From Orychophragmus violaceus (Eukaryota > Streptophyta > Magnoliopsida > Brassicales > Brassicaceae), in the NCBI GenBank assembly GCA_030180135.1, contig CM058239.1, positions 68,641,823-68,705,822 on the forward strand: a stretch of DNA of 64,000 nucleotides. The letters are read 5' to 3'. This document shows, one piece after another, positions 32,110 through 43,194 of the stretch. Positions within the stretch are counted from its first letter, which is position 1, and each line of letters begins with the position of its first letter. Position numbers and translations under genes: made by a program. Under the pieces are notes generated by a model. That model did no database searches and had not been told where the DNA came from. It saw nothing but the letters and a program-made list of their open reading frames with translations.

Positions 32110-32668
32110 GGAAACGAAGTCCTAGTTCAGGAATCGGTCAAAACCACTTACCCGGATCAAGAATCAGTGAGAGAATCAGAGCCAGTTCAGGAGTAGATAT
32201 CTAAAACAGAGGACGAGAAGACGATTGAGTTGTTCGCTGTGGCTGAGGAAGAAGACGACGGTGGTCACGTCGAATTGCCGCCAGAGGAGTGTCATTTGTT
32301 CACCGGAGAATGGGTTTTCGATAACGAGACGCATCTGTTGTGTAAAGAGGATATGTGCGAGTTCTTAAAGTGATTTACATGAGAAATGGAAGAAAAGATT
32401 CTATGTATCAGAATTGGAGATGGCAACCCAGAGACTGTTCTTCACCAAAGTAAGCAAAAGTTCCTTTTTTTTTAAATCGATCATTGGATTGATTTAGTGT
32501 TGGGTAGTCTTATATGTCTAGGTTATGTTTGACTCGGTGAAGGTTCAAAGCGAAACTGCTACTGGAGAAGCTAAGAAACAAGAGAATGATTTTCGTTGGG
32601 GATTCACTTAACCGGAATCAATGGGAATCGATGGTTTGCTTGGTTCAACTTACGTGTGTTTTTAGCAG
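32110..32668 (+). pseudogene. TBL (trichome birefringence-like, DUF231) fragment in the Helitron
   Basis: The first exon part (32110-32450) reads HVELPPEECHLFTGEWVFDN and, after a frameshift near 32366, YMRNGRKDSMYQNWRWQPRD. The second (32544-32668) reads KLLLEKLRNKRMIFVGDSLN, with the GDS motif of the TBL esterase-like domain, then RNQWESMVCLVQ. An intron with GT-type donor lies between. An in-frame TAG at 32194 and the frameshift disable it, and the C-terminal DxxH region is missing. The intact protein is a Golgi polysaccharide O-acetyltransferase. The match is closest, from memory, to TBL32/TBL33. Confidence 0.8.
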
Positions 32669-32889
32669 ATTACTGGAGAAAATAAATAGACCGCCATCAA
32701 AACCAACCGGGAAAGGTTTTAACAAGAGAAGAAGAGATCAATAACAAGAGTTTTCTACTCAAAGCCAAAACGAGATTTACAGGTACAAAACATGGGCTGC
32801 GTTGCACTATGTAAAATAGATATATTCAAAGATTGGTTTTCCTTTAGTATTCGTCTTATGCTATAAGGGTTTGTTTATTTACTATTCAG

Positions 32890-33685
32890 AAACCAGAAGA
32901 GGGATCTATTAGTCAAAGGGTCCAGAGGCTTGCAAAAACCGCTTCTTGAGGGTATAGATTCTTCCTCAACTGAGCTAATTTCTCAGAAGATGTTTAATGT
33001 TTTCACTCACTTCAGTATGTTGATTTATTTCCACAGAAACAACCACATCTTTGTTAAATTCTGATGATTTGGCTGCTATGTGGAATTGTCTGAGAGAAAT
33101 TTGTGTGACTTATGATACCACTGGTGCAGAAAAGGTACATACTCAAAGTTTTGATCGAGAGCTGAAATTATGTGTATCTACGTTAACAATGATTGTGATA
33201 TTTGGTAAATCTTTGTCCAAGTAGGTGAACTATGAAGACTTGTGTCACATTGCCTCTGCATGGACTAGAAAAATCGGCACCAAATGTTGCCCGTTTTTCA
33301 GCCCATCCAATTTCATGAAGATTGAGGAGGATGAAGCTGGAAGGATTGTTATTTCACCATTATATCTTTATGTGACGCCCACGGTGTGTATCCTCATGCT
33401 TTCTTTTTATTATTTGATATCTCTGGCTTACACTTTGTTAATCGTGGCTGAATATTTTCCTGTTGCCATAATCTAAATAGGACTTTTGGTATTGTGTTTG
33501 AAAAGCACCAGCTTCAGCATTTTTCCTTTCTTTTAAAAATATTTTTCTGAGTAACCGACTGTAGTTTATACTTGTCTTGATAATCATTTATTCATCACTG
33601 TTCAGGCATCGCTTTCGCAAGCTAGGATTGAATGATTGATATGAGTGAGCTTGATGAAGACTCTGATGGTTTCCTTCAGTCTGAC
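32890..33685 (+). pseudogene. TON2/FASS (PP2A B'' regulatory subunit) fragment in the Helitron
   Basis: Four exon pieces with introns kept: 32890-32950 (KPEEGSISQRVQRLAK), 33037-33134 (LLNSDDLAAMWNCLREICV, GTGAEK-type end with GT donor), 33225-33383 (NYEDLCHIASAW and FFSPSNFMKIEEDEAGRI) and 33606-33685 (MSELDEDSDGFLQSD with GT donor). They follow the order of the plant TON2 protein, which organises cortical microtubules and the preprophase band. A 7-bp insertion near 33629 and a small deletion after QRLAK shift the frame. Only the N-terminal third is present, so it is non-functional. Confidence 0.85.
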
Positions 33686-33767
33686 GTAAGTACCCAAGTG
33701 GCTCTAGGCTTAAAGTTTAGAATTTCCCCATTCTAGAAAATGAATATGTGGTTACAATTTGCAATAG

Positions 33768-34041
33768 GTGGCTGGAATTGGAACTGAAGCTGGTCGCAGA
33801 CGTGGGGATTATGGGTGCTCGAAACGCAGGAAAAAGGACGTTGTTGAGCGTGATAAGTGCAGCGCAGCCAACCATTGCAAAATACCCATTCACCACGTTA
33901 CTTCCCAATCTTGATGTGGTTTCATTTGATTACGATTCAACAATGGTGGTCGCAGATCTTCCTGGTTTGCTCGAAGGAGCACACATAATCTTTGGTTTAC
34001 GCCATGAGTTTCTAAGGCACACTGAAAGATGTTCAACACTG
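33768..34041 (+). pseudogene. ObgC/CPSAR1 (chloroplast Obg GTPase) exon fragment in the Helitron
   Basis: One exon-sized piece reads WLELELKLVADVGIMGARNA, then GKRTLLSVISAAQPTIAKYP and VADLPGLLEGAH...LRHTERCS. It is the G-domain start of Obg GTPases. The P-loop, GAPNAGKS in the family, reads GARNAGKR, so the Ser/Thr that binds magnesium is lost. G3 (DLPG) is intact. A GT donor follows at 34042. The functional protein assists chloroplast ribosome and thylakoid formation; this copy is dead. Confidence 0.9.
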
Positions 34042-34619
34042 GTAAAACAACCATCTTTAGTTTCAAGCTTGATACTAAATTTTTGTTTGGTCTAGAAAGA
34101 GTATATGACCTGATGATTAATTCACAAGGTTTTTTTCTATAATATGTGTAATATATATTTTACGTCAAAATCAGTTTCATAACGAAAGACATTACATGTT
34201 TGCACAAGAAAACTAATTTATATTCCCACCGAATCAAAATAAATTTTCGATGGACGAATATAATAGATTTACAACGTTTTATTTGTGCGCCGCCATTTAT
34301 ACAAATACTCTCTCTGCTACAGATAGATCATATTCATTAGTTTTCTTACACACCCGATGTTAGTGGCTTTTTTATATTGTGGATTACCACAAGGAACGCC
34401 ATAAACAACAAACAACATATACTCCAACACAATACTCAACGATCAACGTACATCATGTTCACCTATCCACACAATAACAACACAAAAGTCAGACAAACAA
34501 TTAACAACGCATCAAAACAAAATATGGGAACACAACAAAGTACTAAGAAAACCATGAACAAACTATCAAATGTCCGCAAAATATAAATACAATACGCGAG
34601 ATACAAGAGAGCTACTAAA

Positions 34620-34654
34620 CCCCCGCGCACGCACGGAGGTGGAAAATCAACTAG
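34620..34654 (+). other. Helitron 3' hairpin and CTAG terminus
   Basis: An imperfect GC palindrome lies about 10 bases before CTAG, the termination signal of rolling-circle transposition. The palindrome has substitutions, so this copy may be weak as a terminator. Confidence 0.7.
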
Positions 34655-34731
34655 TTTATAGAATGGTGAAACTGTATTTAAACCCAATACCAATTCCGCC
34701 ATTCTAAAAGCCTATCAATCAAAGCTTAAAT

Positions 34732-35263
34732 TAGGGCTGGGCATAATATCCGGACCCGAAATACCGAACCGAACCCGAACCGAAAAAGTAGAACCGAACC
34801 CGAACCCGAACCGTCAAAATACCCGAACGGGTCCTAAACTCCTATATCCGAAGAACCGAACCCGAACCCGACCCGAACCGAGAACCGAATGGGTACCCGA
34901 AATATCCGACTTACAATTATATACCTAAAATATTAATTATATTTATACTTAATATAACAAAATTATCCAAAATTACAATTATAAACTTAAATATATTAGT
35001 TATTTTTAAGCTATAATAACTAAATTATCAAAAATAAACAAAATATATGAATGGTTTTGTTATATTAATCAAAATTTAACGAATTTTTATTTAAATATAA
35101 CTAATTTTTATTTTTGTTTTATGTTTTTCGGGTACCCGAACCCGAACCGAACCCGAACTGAAATTCTAAAATACCCGAATGAGTTTATATCTCTAAATCC
35201 GAAAACCCGAAAACCCGAAAAACCCGAACCGAACCCGAACGGGTACCCGAACGCCCAGGCCTA
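34732..35263. mobile_element. hAT-type non-autonomous element with CCGAAC repeats
   Basis: The ends are TAGGGCTGGGC and the reverse complement of GCCCAGGCCTA, so the inverted repeats differ at one site. GCTTAAAT flanks both sides (34724-34731 and 35264-35271), an 8-bp duplication typical of hAT elements. Both subterminal regions are full of CCCGAACC-type repeats; the centre is AT-rich. No coding capacity in 532 bp. Confidence 0.85.
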
Positions 35264-35271
35264 GCTTAAAT

Positions 35272-36296
35272 GAAAGATTTAGCAAGGAGTTAATTTAATT
35301 ATAATCTAACTATATGTAATATTGTTTCTATTTTATCTGGTCAAAAATTAGGATTTAACTAGTACGTCGTAAATTACCAAATATAGGGGTTAACTATAAA
35401 TGATTACAAGCTTTTTATCTAATCACACTACAGGCTTACTTGCAATGATATGCAAAAACCAAAAACCTCAAACACAAAATAATTAGAGTTTTCTTTGGTT
35501 CCCCTATGCAATAAAAATGAAGGGTTTTAATTAGCACGAAATCATTAATCATCCCTTTACATCATTATAAAACCAACACGTAGAAAGTTCTCGTCTCAAA
35601 GCTGAAAGCTCCTTATATCATATATTATATTTTGGTTTGCAAATCATATTAAACAAATTTCCAAATGCCGATCCTAGTCATAAAACTCGTTGTTTTTAGG
35701 CAAATTATTTGCCCACATTACGCTGTTGCATTCCTGTGCTTCGCCTTAGAGCTACTCGACAAGGAGAAAGATCTAGCCAAAATATTCGGTATTTTTGCGA
35801 CACATTAGTCTTCATGTTTCTCGATTAAATCCAAAATCTGATCGAAGAAGAAGTGAAAATACGTAAGTGTGGTCGAGTGGTTTAGCTTTACAAAAAACAA
35901 TGGGACTCTCTATTGGCACACACTAAACGCGATGGGAGTCTCTACTGATGTTGTGCATTGTCCACGTAATCGGTTCGTGATATTGGGTTCTGATCAGAGC
36001 CTTCAAGATGGTGTTGGGCCGGATATTGTGCTGGAGCAAGACGATAGAGTTGGTATAGAGCTAAAGCAAGACGATAGAGGTTAGTGATCATGTTGGGCCT
36101 GATGATGGTGGCCTATAAAATGTTAAGCCTTTACTATTGAATAAAAGGTAGACGATACCGTATCAAGATAGAAGATGTGGACCTATGTATGTTTACTGTA
36201 CTTGTGCAATGTTATGTACCTTATCGTTGTACAATTATAATCAGAAATCGAGTTGTACGGGGTAATGTAAGAAAATATTTGCCACAAATTATTTAT
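35272..36296 (+). other. Unassigned intergenic DNA, possibly with a decayed gene
   Basis: No transposon ends are visible. An open frame at 35665-35808 (47 codons, MPILVIKLVVFRQIICPHYA at its start) and one at 35869-36084 (71 codons, MVEWFSFTKNNGTLYWHTLN at its start) could be exons of one gene, but I recognise neither. This and 48914-49300 may be the least repeat-like DNA of the window. Confidence 0.35.
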
Positions 36297-36301
36297 GAAT
36301 T

Positions 36302-36460
36302 TATTAGAAGAGAGAGTAAAGGATTCAAGAAGATGAAGAAATGAATTTTGTTATTCAACGTTACTGAAATGTTTACACATGAATGTGTATATATACCACC
36401 GGTTTACATTATACCAGTTGGTTTACATAAATTGATTTTGATTTTTTCTTATATCTAATA
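36302..36460 (-). repeat. 3' LTR of the TA-ended Copia
   Basis: 159 bp, starting TATTAGAAGAGAGAG and ending TTATATCTAATA. Six-base terminal inverted repeats TATTAG/CTAATA are perfect. Confidence 0.92.
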
Positions 36461-36483
36461 TTTCCCCTTAAGATGGTTTATAT

Positions 36484-39241
36484 AATGATTTCAAAGCTAT
36501 CTTGCCTATTAGACTATGAAATAAACCAGGAAACAAAGCCTTTGTAAAGACATCAGCTAGTTGTAGCCAGGAGCGGACGCACCATATAACTTTCGTGGCA
36601 CGTGCCACATACTAACTTAGTATTATAACTAGCTGTGTAATTTTAATTGGTGTACAAGATTCAGCTCAACCAGTTCTAAGATGCTTTGCTTCTATTACTA
36701 ACCTGAGTTCAAAGCTCATTGTTGCCTTTTTGTCTTTTTTTTAAAAACAAAATTCTTGTATTTTCTTTTATCCATAAATACATATTTTCTTTACTTTAAG
36801 TATATTCCAAAGTCTTGTAATATATTTATACTGCTTTTCTTTTAATTATATATTCTACCATTAAAAAACTTATGTTTTACTCCTATAATTGACTTTAGTT
36901 AAGTTTATTAATTTTAAGATTTTATTTTTATTTATATCGTACTTCCAAATAGTTAAACCATGTTTTGTTCTATGAGAATTTTGTTCCTAAAAACGTTTTC
37001 TATCATACTTTTAATATTTTTATATAAATAACAATTAGAACAAATTTACTTTTTATATATGGTATTATTATGTACTATATAATACCATACAAATTAATAT
37101 GCATCTAGAGAAAAATAAGTTTTTCTTTATTATAGTTCAAATTTTAAAACAAAATAAGACTAAAATTGTAATAATTTCTTTAATACTTTCAGTAATAAAT
37201 TTTAACTACCAAATTCGATTTATATTTTCCAAAAGTATATTTAATATGTATATATAGGTGCCCCATACCGATTTAGTTTCTGGATCCGCCCCTGGTTGTA
37301 GCTCACTCCTGATGTGTAATGTCTTGATCAAGCCTTGTTCAATGCGTTCTTTGACCTCATGACAATCCAAGTCCACATGTTTTGTTCTTACATGAAAAAC
37401 AGGATTGTTAGCTATGTGAATAGCAGCTGTTGAATCACAATAGAATGCCACGGCCTTTTGTTGAAGAGCATCCAATTCACTGAGCAAATTCCCCATCCAT
37501 ACCACCTCTTTTGTCGCAAAAGCCATTGCTCTATACTCTGATTCAGCTGAAGAATGTTACACCGTTTGCTGTTTCTTGGACTTCCAAGATATCAATGAAG
37601 GACCAAGAAACATACAGTAGCCTGAAGCAGACCTACGAGTGTCAACGCAAGAAGCCCAGTCTGCATCTGTGAAATTTTGAAAGACTAAGTCTGATGTAGA
37701 TGCATAGAATAGAACAAGACCAATAGTTCCTTACAAGTATTGTAGAACTCTATAAGCAGCTTGTAAGTGTGATTGCATAGGGGCAGAAGCAAATTGACAC
37801 AACTTGTTAACTGCATAAGTAATATCTGGTCTAGATACCGTCAAATACATCAGCTTTCCGACCAACCTTCTGTAGACGCCAATATCCTCAAGAACATGTT
37901 TTGTAGAGTGTTGACAGAGTTCGAAACTAGGATCCATCGGTATACTGGATGTTTTGCATCCTAACATACATGTTTCTTCAAGCAATCCTATAACATACTT
38001 TCTTTGGCAGATTGAAATGCCTTTGGAAGATCTTGCAATCTCCAAACCCAAAAAGTATTTAAGAGTGCCTAAATCTCTTAGCTTGAAAGCCTTCTGCAAA
38101 TCTGTTTTCACCTGTTTACTTCCTCCAAATCATTGCTAGCCATTATGATGTCATCTACATAAACTAGAACTGCCATGTGCTTCCCAGCCTTTCGTCTGAA
38201 AAACAAAGTGTGATCGGTTTGTGATTTTCTAAAGCCCAAACGTACCAAAGTTGTGCTGAATTTTATAAATCACTGCCGAGAAACCTGCTTCAATCCATAG
38301 ATTGACTTCTTGAGTTTACAGACAGGGTTGGAAGGCAAAGATTCCCCCTCTCTTGGTGTATACCCTGGAGGCAAGTTCATGTAGATTTACTCATTCAATT
38401 CCCCATTTAGAAAAGCATTAGAGATGTCTAGTTGATGTAGACTCCAGTTCTTTGCAGTTGCCACGAAAAGTATTGTAGTCATTTTGGCTACTGAGGAGAA
38501 GGTATCAACAAAATCTATTCCCTCCTGTTGTGTTTATCCTTTAGCTACCAAGCGTGCTTTATATCGCTCCAGAGATCCATCTGTATTGACCTTGAGTTTG
38601 TATACATACTTACACCCAATGGCGTGTTATCCTTGAGGTAAAGAGCATACATCCCACATGTGATTGCTTTCCAAAGCTATTAACTCTTCATTCATAGCTT
38701 GAAGCCATTCATCAAACTTATTAGCCTGCGCAGAAAATGTGGGTTCTGGAAGGAGATTCAAAGCACATATAAAAGCTTGATATTCTTCAGACAAAGCTTC
38801 ATAAGACATGTAATTTGCCAACAGATAAGGAACTGCAGTTTCAGTCAAGTTGCAGTAGTAATCATGAAGATATCCAGGCAATCTTGAAGTTCTCGTTGAG
38901 TGATTTTGTAAGATATTAGGATCTTCAGAGACATTAGGAGGTTCCCTTGATCTAATAAGAGGTTCCTCTGATCCAATATATGCTCCATAAGTAAAATCAT
39001 TCAAAGAGAAGATATCTGTTAAAGAATCAGACTGGCCATTTGCAAAGGGAAAGATCTCCTCATGGAACACCACATTGCGAGAAATGGTGACATTCTGAGT
39101 CTACAGGTCCAACAGTTTGTAGCCTTTGCATTCTCCAGGTCGTGCTCTTGGTTGAAAATTATGTCTGTCTTTATTGAAGTAGAGATGTATTTTAAACAAC
39201 CAAACACACGTAAACCATTATAATCCGGTTTCTTATAAGTT
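36484..39241 (-). pseudogene. pol 3' part (integrase end, RT, RNase H) of the TA-ended Copia
   Basis: From 39241 on the minus strand: KKPDYNGLRVFGCLKYISTS (integrase C-terminal region) and VVFHEEIFPFANG-type text, a linker with AMNEELIALESNHMWDVCSL (RT start), the catalytic box AVLVYVDDI near 38145-38175, LKYFLGLEIARSSKGISICQ, SRPDITYAVNKLCQFASAP, and RNase H with AFYCDSTAAIHIANNPVFH. After the hAT insert the RNase H end resumes with FPGLFHSLIGKIAL near 36490-36550. Frameshifts and stops occur throughout. Confidence 0.88.
36568..37294. mobile_element. hAT-type non-autonomous element in RNase H
   Basis: The ends are CAGGAGCGGACGC and the reverse complement of GGATCCGCCCCTG, giving CAGG(A/G)GCGGA inverted repeats. 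GTTGTAGC is duplicated at 36560-36567 and 37295-37302, the 8-bp duplication of hAT elements. Removing the 727 bp plus one copy restores colinearity of the Copia RNase H text. The interior is AT-rich without a transposase. Confidence 0.92.
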
Positions 39242-39246
39242 AAAAC

Positions 39247-39936
39247 TGTAGGATTATATGTGTGTTCATGGTTCAATTAACAGATTGCAACCTAGCACAT
39301 ATAACTCAGATCTAGGTTCTTGCAGAACGAATCACAAAACCAAACCTGATCATTACCTTTCAGATTGCAGCGGATTGATGGATGGTAATGATGAGATCAG
39401 CTAGAACAGATCAGATGCCTGTTCCTCCTTCAGTATCCACACTCTTACAAGCCGGGATGGTTGCTAGACCAAAGCAATGGATTGATCAGAGAGAGAAGAG
39501 AGACGGCTCAGGTTTTAGGTCGCAGACCGTTAGAGTCGAAATTATAAGACGACTCATATAAATATCGACTCTGTCATAAACCTAAACCGATGTCTCGGTT
39601 TCGCAACTGTGTCGACCGACACATACACTTGTGTCGATCGACACAAGTCATTTGTCTCGATATGGGCCCAAGTGATTAAACTAACGGCCCAACTCTCTGC
39701 ACAAATACAGTAAATGCCTTGCATCTTACCGTATTCATTCCATGTTAACTTTCCCGTTAGCTATGGTGTGTGACCCTTTGGGATCATACAATACTGGTAA
39801 TAAGTCCTAAACTTATAGATCAAGAGCGGACTCTAGCAAGTCATCATGATCACCCAGTATTTATGACTTATGTCTGATCTCGACATTTATCATACTTTCT
39901 AGAGATAGTACGGTAGATTTCAGGACATTCCCAACA
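39247..39936 (-). repeat. 3' LTR of the defective Copia
   Basis: 690 bp, on the minus strand TGTTGGGAATGTCCTG...ATCCTACA. It holds TGTCGACCGACA (39609) and TGTCGATCGACA (39632). Confidence 0.95.
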
Positions 39937-40005
39937 ATCTCCCAATTGTACTGGAATCCTACAAAGGACATTCCCAACAATCTTCCGATTGTACTGGAAT
40001 CCTAC
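39921..40005. repeat. Tandem duplication of the LTR edge and purine tract
   Basis: AGGACATTCCCAACAATCT is found at the true LTR edge (from 39922) and again about 43 bp further inside, followed each time by CCGATTGTACTGGAATCC or a one-base variant. The 3' priming site is therefore doubled. Confidence 0.75.
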
Positions 40006-40829
40006 ATTCCCTAGTCCTTTTGTCTTAATATCTCGATCTGGCATAAGGCAAGATGCGTGTCATCCTTATATAGCCAGACCATGTTTATCGGACCAGATTT
40101 GATACTGACAATGCAAACGACTTGGGCAAGTCCGTTTGGGAATGGCCATTCTCTTACCTGCTATCAAATCTCCGATTGGCCTAGAGATATTACCTCCGTT
40201 AAACGGCAGGGACAAATCCCATCTTGTTCCATCACTATGAACTACATACTTCATAATACACCCAACCAAGGTCCTTATAGCTCCCAGTTACGAAACAACG
40301 TTAGACAATGATCAAAGCGCATTACTCCATGTGCAGCCACATGCATGCGAACTCAGGTCTAAGGACTATACTCTATAGTCGTATATGAGAACTTCTTATG
40401 ACACAGATATTAATATCTTGCAGAGTTCTCATCTTGCGGGCCATGTCCGGTCATATGCTCCCCTACATATACCTATGTGTCGACTTTGATGCCGCGCATC
40501 TATGACCCCTCGAAACTTGGTCATAAGTCTCAACACAATCTAGTCTCAACAGGTTGTTGGTGTTCCAATTTCAACAACCTTCGACTATGGACACTATGAT
40601 TTATGTCACTTCGTTAAATATGGGGTTTCAGGATCAAGTCTACTCATGTACTTCGATGGCCCATATATAGTGACATGAATCATTTTGGAACGATTATTTT
40701 ATATCACAGTTAAAATAATCCAGAAATAAAAATTTCATTAACATTTTAAAATGTTTACATGAACCTTTCAAAACAACTAAGTAAAGCCCTTTACAAACTC
40801 CCACTGAAATTAAGACTACATCTTAATTT

Positions 40830-42831
40830 CACTCATCCTACAGCTACAGTCTGCGACTTGTGCTTAGGCATAAGGAGTGGCTTCGTTAATGGATTAGCAA
40901 CGTTCTCATTCGATGAAACTTGCTTATCTACTTAACACCTCTGTCATTTATCTCACGAAATAGGTTATACCTATCCTCAAGGTGTTTGGACCTCTGATGT
41001 GCAGCTAGCCTCATCTATGCTGTGAATCACATCAAGTTCAGTGATGAACTCTTCTATCCAAACAACCTCTTTCGCCGCTTCTCAAGCTGCGAAATGTTCA
41101 GCTTAAGTCATGGAGTCAGCAACAGTGCCTTGCACCGCCAGTTAGACACAAGATATAGCCGGACTGTGACCAGGAATTATCTTTGTCTATTGGAAACTTG
41201 CCTTTCAGACTCTATCGACTTGTAGCACCTCACTTTCTCCGTAAATCAAGAACTTATCCTAAGTATTCCTCAAATACTTCAGAATATTCTTTACGGCAAT
41301 CCAGTGATTCTTTGCTGGATTTGACTGGTCTTTACTTGTCTTGCTTAACATTAAAGCAACATCAAAACAAGTACGTGTCATGGCATACATGATAGATCCA
41401 ATTGCCGACGCATATGGAATCCTATCCATGCATTCAAGCTCAGCAGATATCGTAGGATACTGTTTCTTGCTTAACGTATTGCCATGTGACATTGGCATAA
41501 AACCCTTCTTGGATTGCTGATTACGTGTAGGACTTTGTCAATTTAAGAATTCTGACTTTGTCCTACCAGCTCTTTTGGATCTCTATCTTTAGATCCAAAA
41601 TCCAAGAACTACGTGGCTTTACCCATGTCAATCATAAAACTAACTCCCAAACCAGTCCTTTACCGACTGCAGCATTGGGACGTTATATTCGAGAATCAGT
41701 ATGTCATCGACATACACGATGAGAAATGCAATATTGCTCCCACTTATCTTTTAGTAAACGCATAGTTCCACTTCGTTCCTGTTCAAGTCAAAACCTTGAC
41801 TACTTTAACAGAACGAAGATTCCAACTCCGATATGTTTGCTTCCATCCATGAATGGATCGATGAAGCTAACTTACACACAGTGTAATTTTTTGGAGTCCG
41901 GGCTTACTTTCGCTTCTTTGAATTTCGCAGGTTCGTCGCTTTCAATGATCATCAGATCATGCGAACTTTCAATGATCATCAGGTTCAACTAATGACGAGA
42001 AATCACTCTCGGATTAGTGACTGATTCAATTTTATCTGCGAACTTCAGGCTCTACAGGTGTAGATTCTACAGAAATCTGTAAATCCATCCGTTGCTCTCC
42101 CTCAACAGGTTGAGCAGCCTCCTGTATTTCTCGAATTTCTTCGAGTTATACTTTTACTCCCACTATTCTTCTTGGAAAGTAACTTCCCTTCTTAGAAAAC
42201 AGAATGGACGTAAAAGTAACAAGCCTTGGTTTCCCTAGGACAACCAGCGAAGTAGCACAACTACAAATACTCAGTAAAGACGAATTTGGATCGATTCCAA
42301 TCCACATTTACGTGGTGTCTTTCAACTGATATTGGTGGAACTATTTCAGCGTAAACTTAGATATTTCTAGAGCGTTATTCTTAAAGAATATCATGGAAGA
42401 TTCGTGTGACTCATCTTTAATCATTTCTTATAAGATCTGATTCATTCTCACAGAAACACCTCTAGGTTTTCAGGAGAAATGAGCTGTGAAACGACTTCAC
42501 ACTCATTCAGATGATCACACAATCAATGACTTAAGTATTCTCACTCGTGATCTAATCCAGAGTCTTAATACTTCTGTCATTCAGATTCTATACTTCATTC
42601 TGGAACTCTTTCGACCATGTCAAAGAATTCCGACTTGTGTCTCATCAAATGAACACAGTCACACTCACTGAAGTAATCAGTAGAGACAATGAAGTACAGG
42701 AAATTTTCTCTGGCATTACTGCTCATCGGACCACATACATGAGTATGTTCAATCTCCAATAAGCCTTTGGGCCTTTCTCTAGCTCGGCTAAGATGGGCCC
42801 TTTGTCTTTTGGTCCAGTAAGCAGAATTCAA
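40830..42831 (-). pseudogene. pol remnant of the defective Copia
   Basis: Colinear with the intact pol but ruined. 42831-42595 carries RAHLSRARERPKGLLEIEHT followed by HVCGPMSSNAREN (integrase core). Near 41700 the RT box reads FLIVYVDDIL. 41498-41259 reads IPYASAIGSIMYAMTRT and WIAVKNILKYLRNT. The interval from gag start to the 3' LTR is about 550 bp shorter than in the intact copy. Stops and frameshifts lie between all conserved blocks. Confidence 0.85.
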
Positions 42832-43194
42832 GTCTCATAAGATATCCATTCAAATGAGCCCAAAAGTCCATAACTATGGGGTTTCTGAATCCGACTTACT
42901 CTTTGACCAAAACATTTATGCCAAGAAAAATCAGGTTTAATTCATCAGATTTAAACCAATTCGGTATTTATGTTACATTTAGGCACTCTTTGGTTTAATA
43001 TATAAAACCCATTCCTTGAATAGGGTGCTACAATTATCATTTCATTAAGATCAAAAGAACAAAACTTGTCTTTTATCAAAACGAAAAACATTCAAATTCT
43101 TACAAGAAAATGAAAGACAACTCTGCTTAAAGCAGGTACATTGTAGCAATTACTTAATAAAACCAAGCCTCAAAGGCATCTACAAGTGAAAACC

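Larger units (their letters stand above)
31721..34654 (+). mobile_element. Non-autonomous Helitron carrying three gene fragments
   Basis: The left end, TCTAATATATAATGAGAAAC, has the TC start and AT-rich text of Arabidopsis-type Helitrons. The right end has a GC-rich imperfect hairpin (CCCCGCGCACGCACGGAGG at 34621-34639) followed by TGGAAAATCAACTAG, that is CTAG at 34651-34654. The flanking bases are A (31720) and T (34655), as expected for insertion between A and T without duplication. There is no Rep/helicase. Inside are exon-intron pieces of a TBL-like gene, TON2/FASS and ObgC, all on the plus strand. Confidence 0.8.

Noticed and set aside
33768..34095. A functional Obg GTPase gene
   Set aside because: Only one exon is present, the P-loop is GARNAGKR, and it lies in a Helitron with other gene fragments.
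34463..34702. 79-codon minus-strand hydrophobic frame
   Set aside because: It spans the Helitron terminus and its composition follows the A-rich plus strand; no motif.
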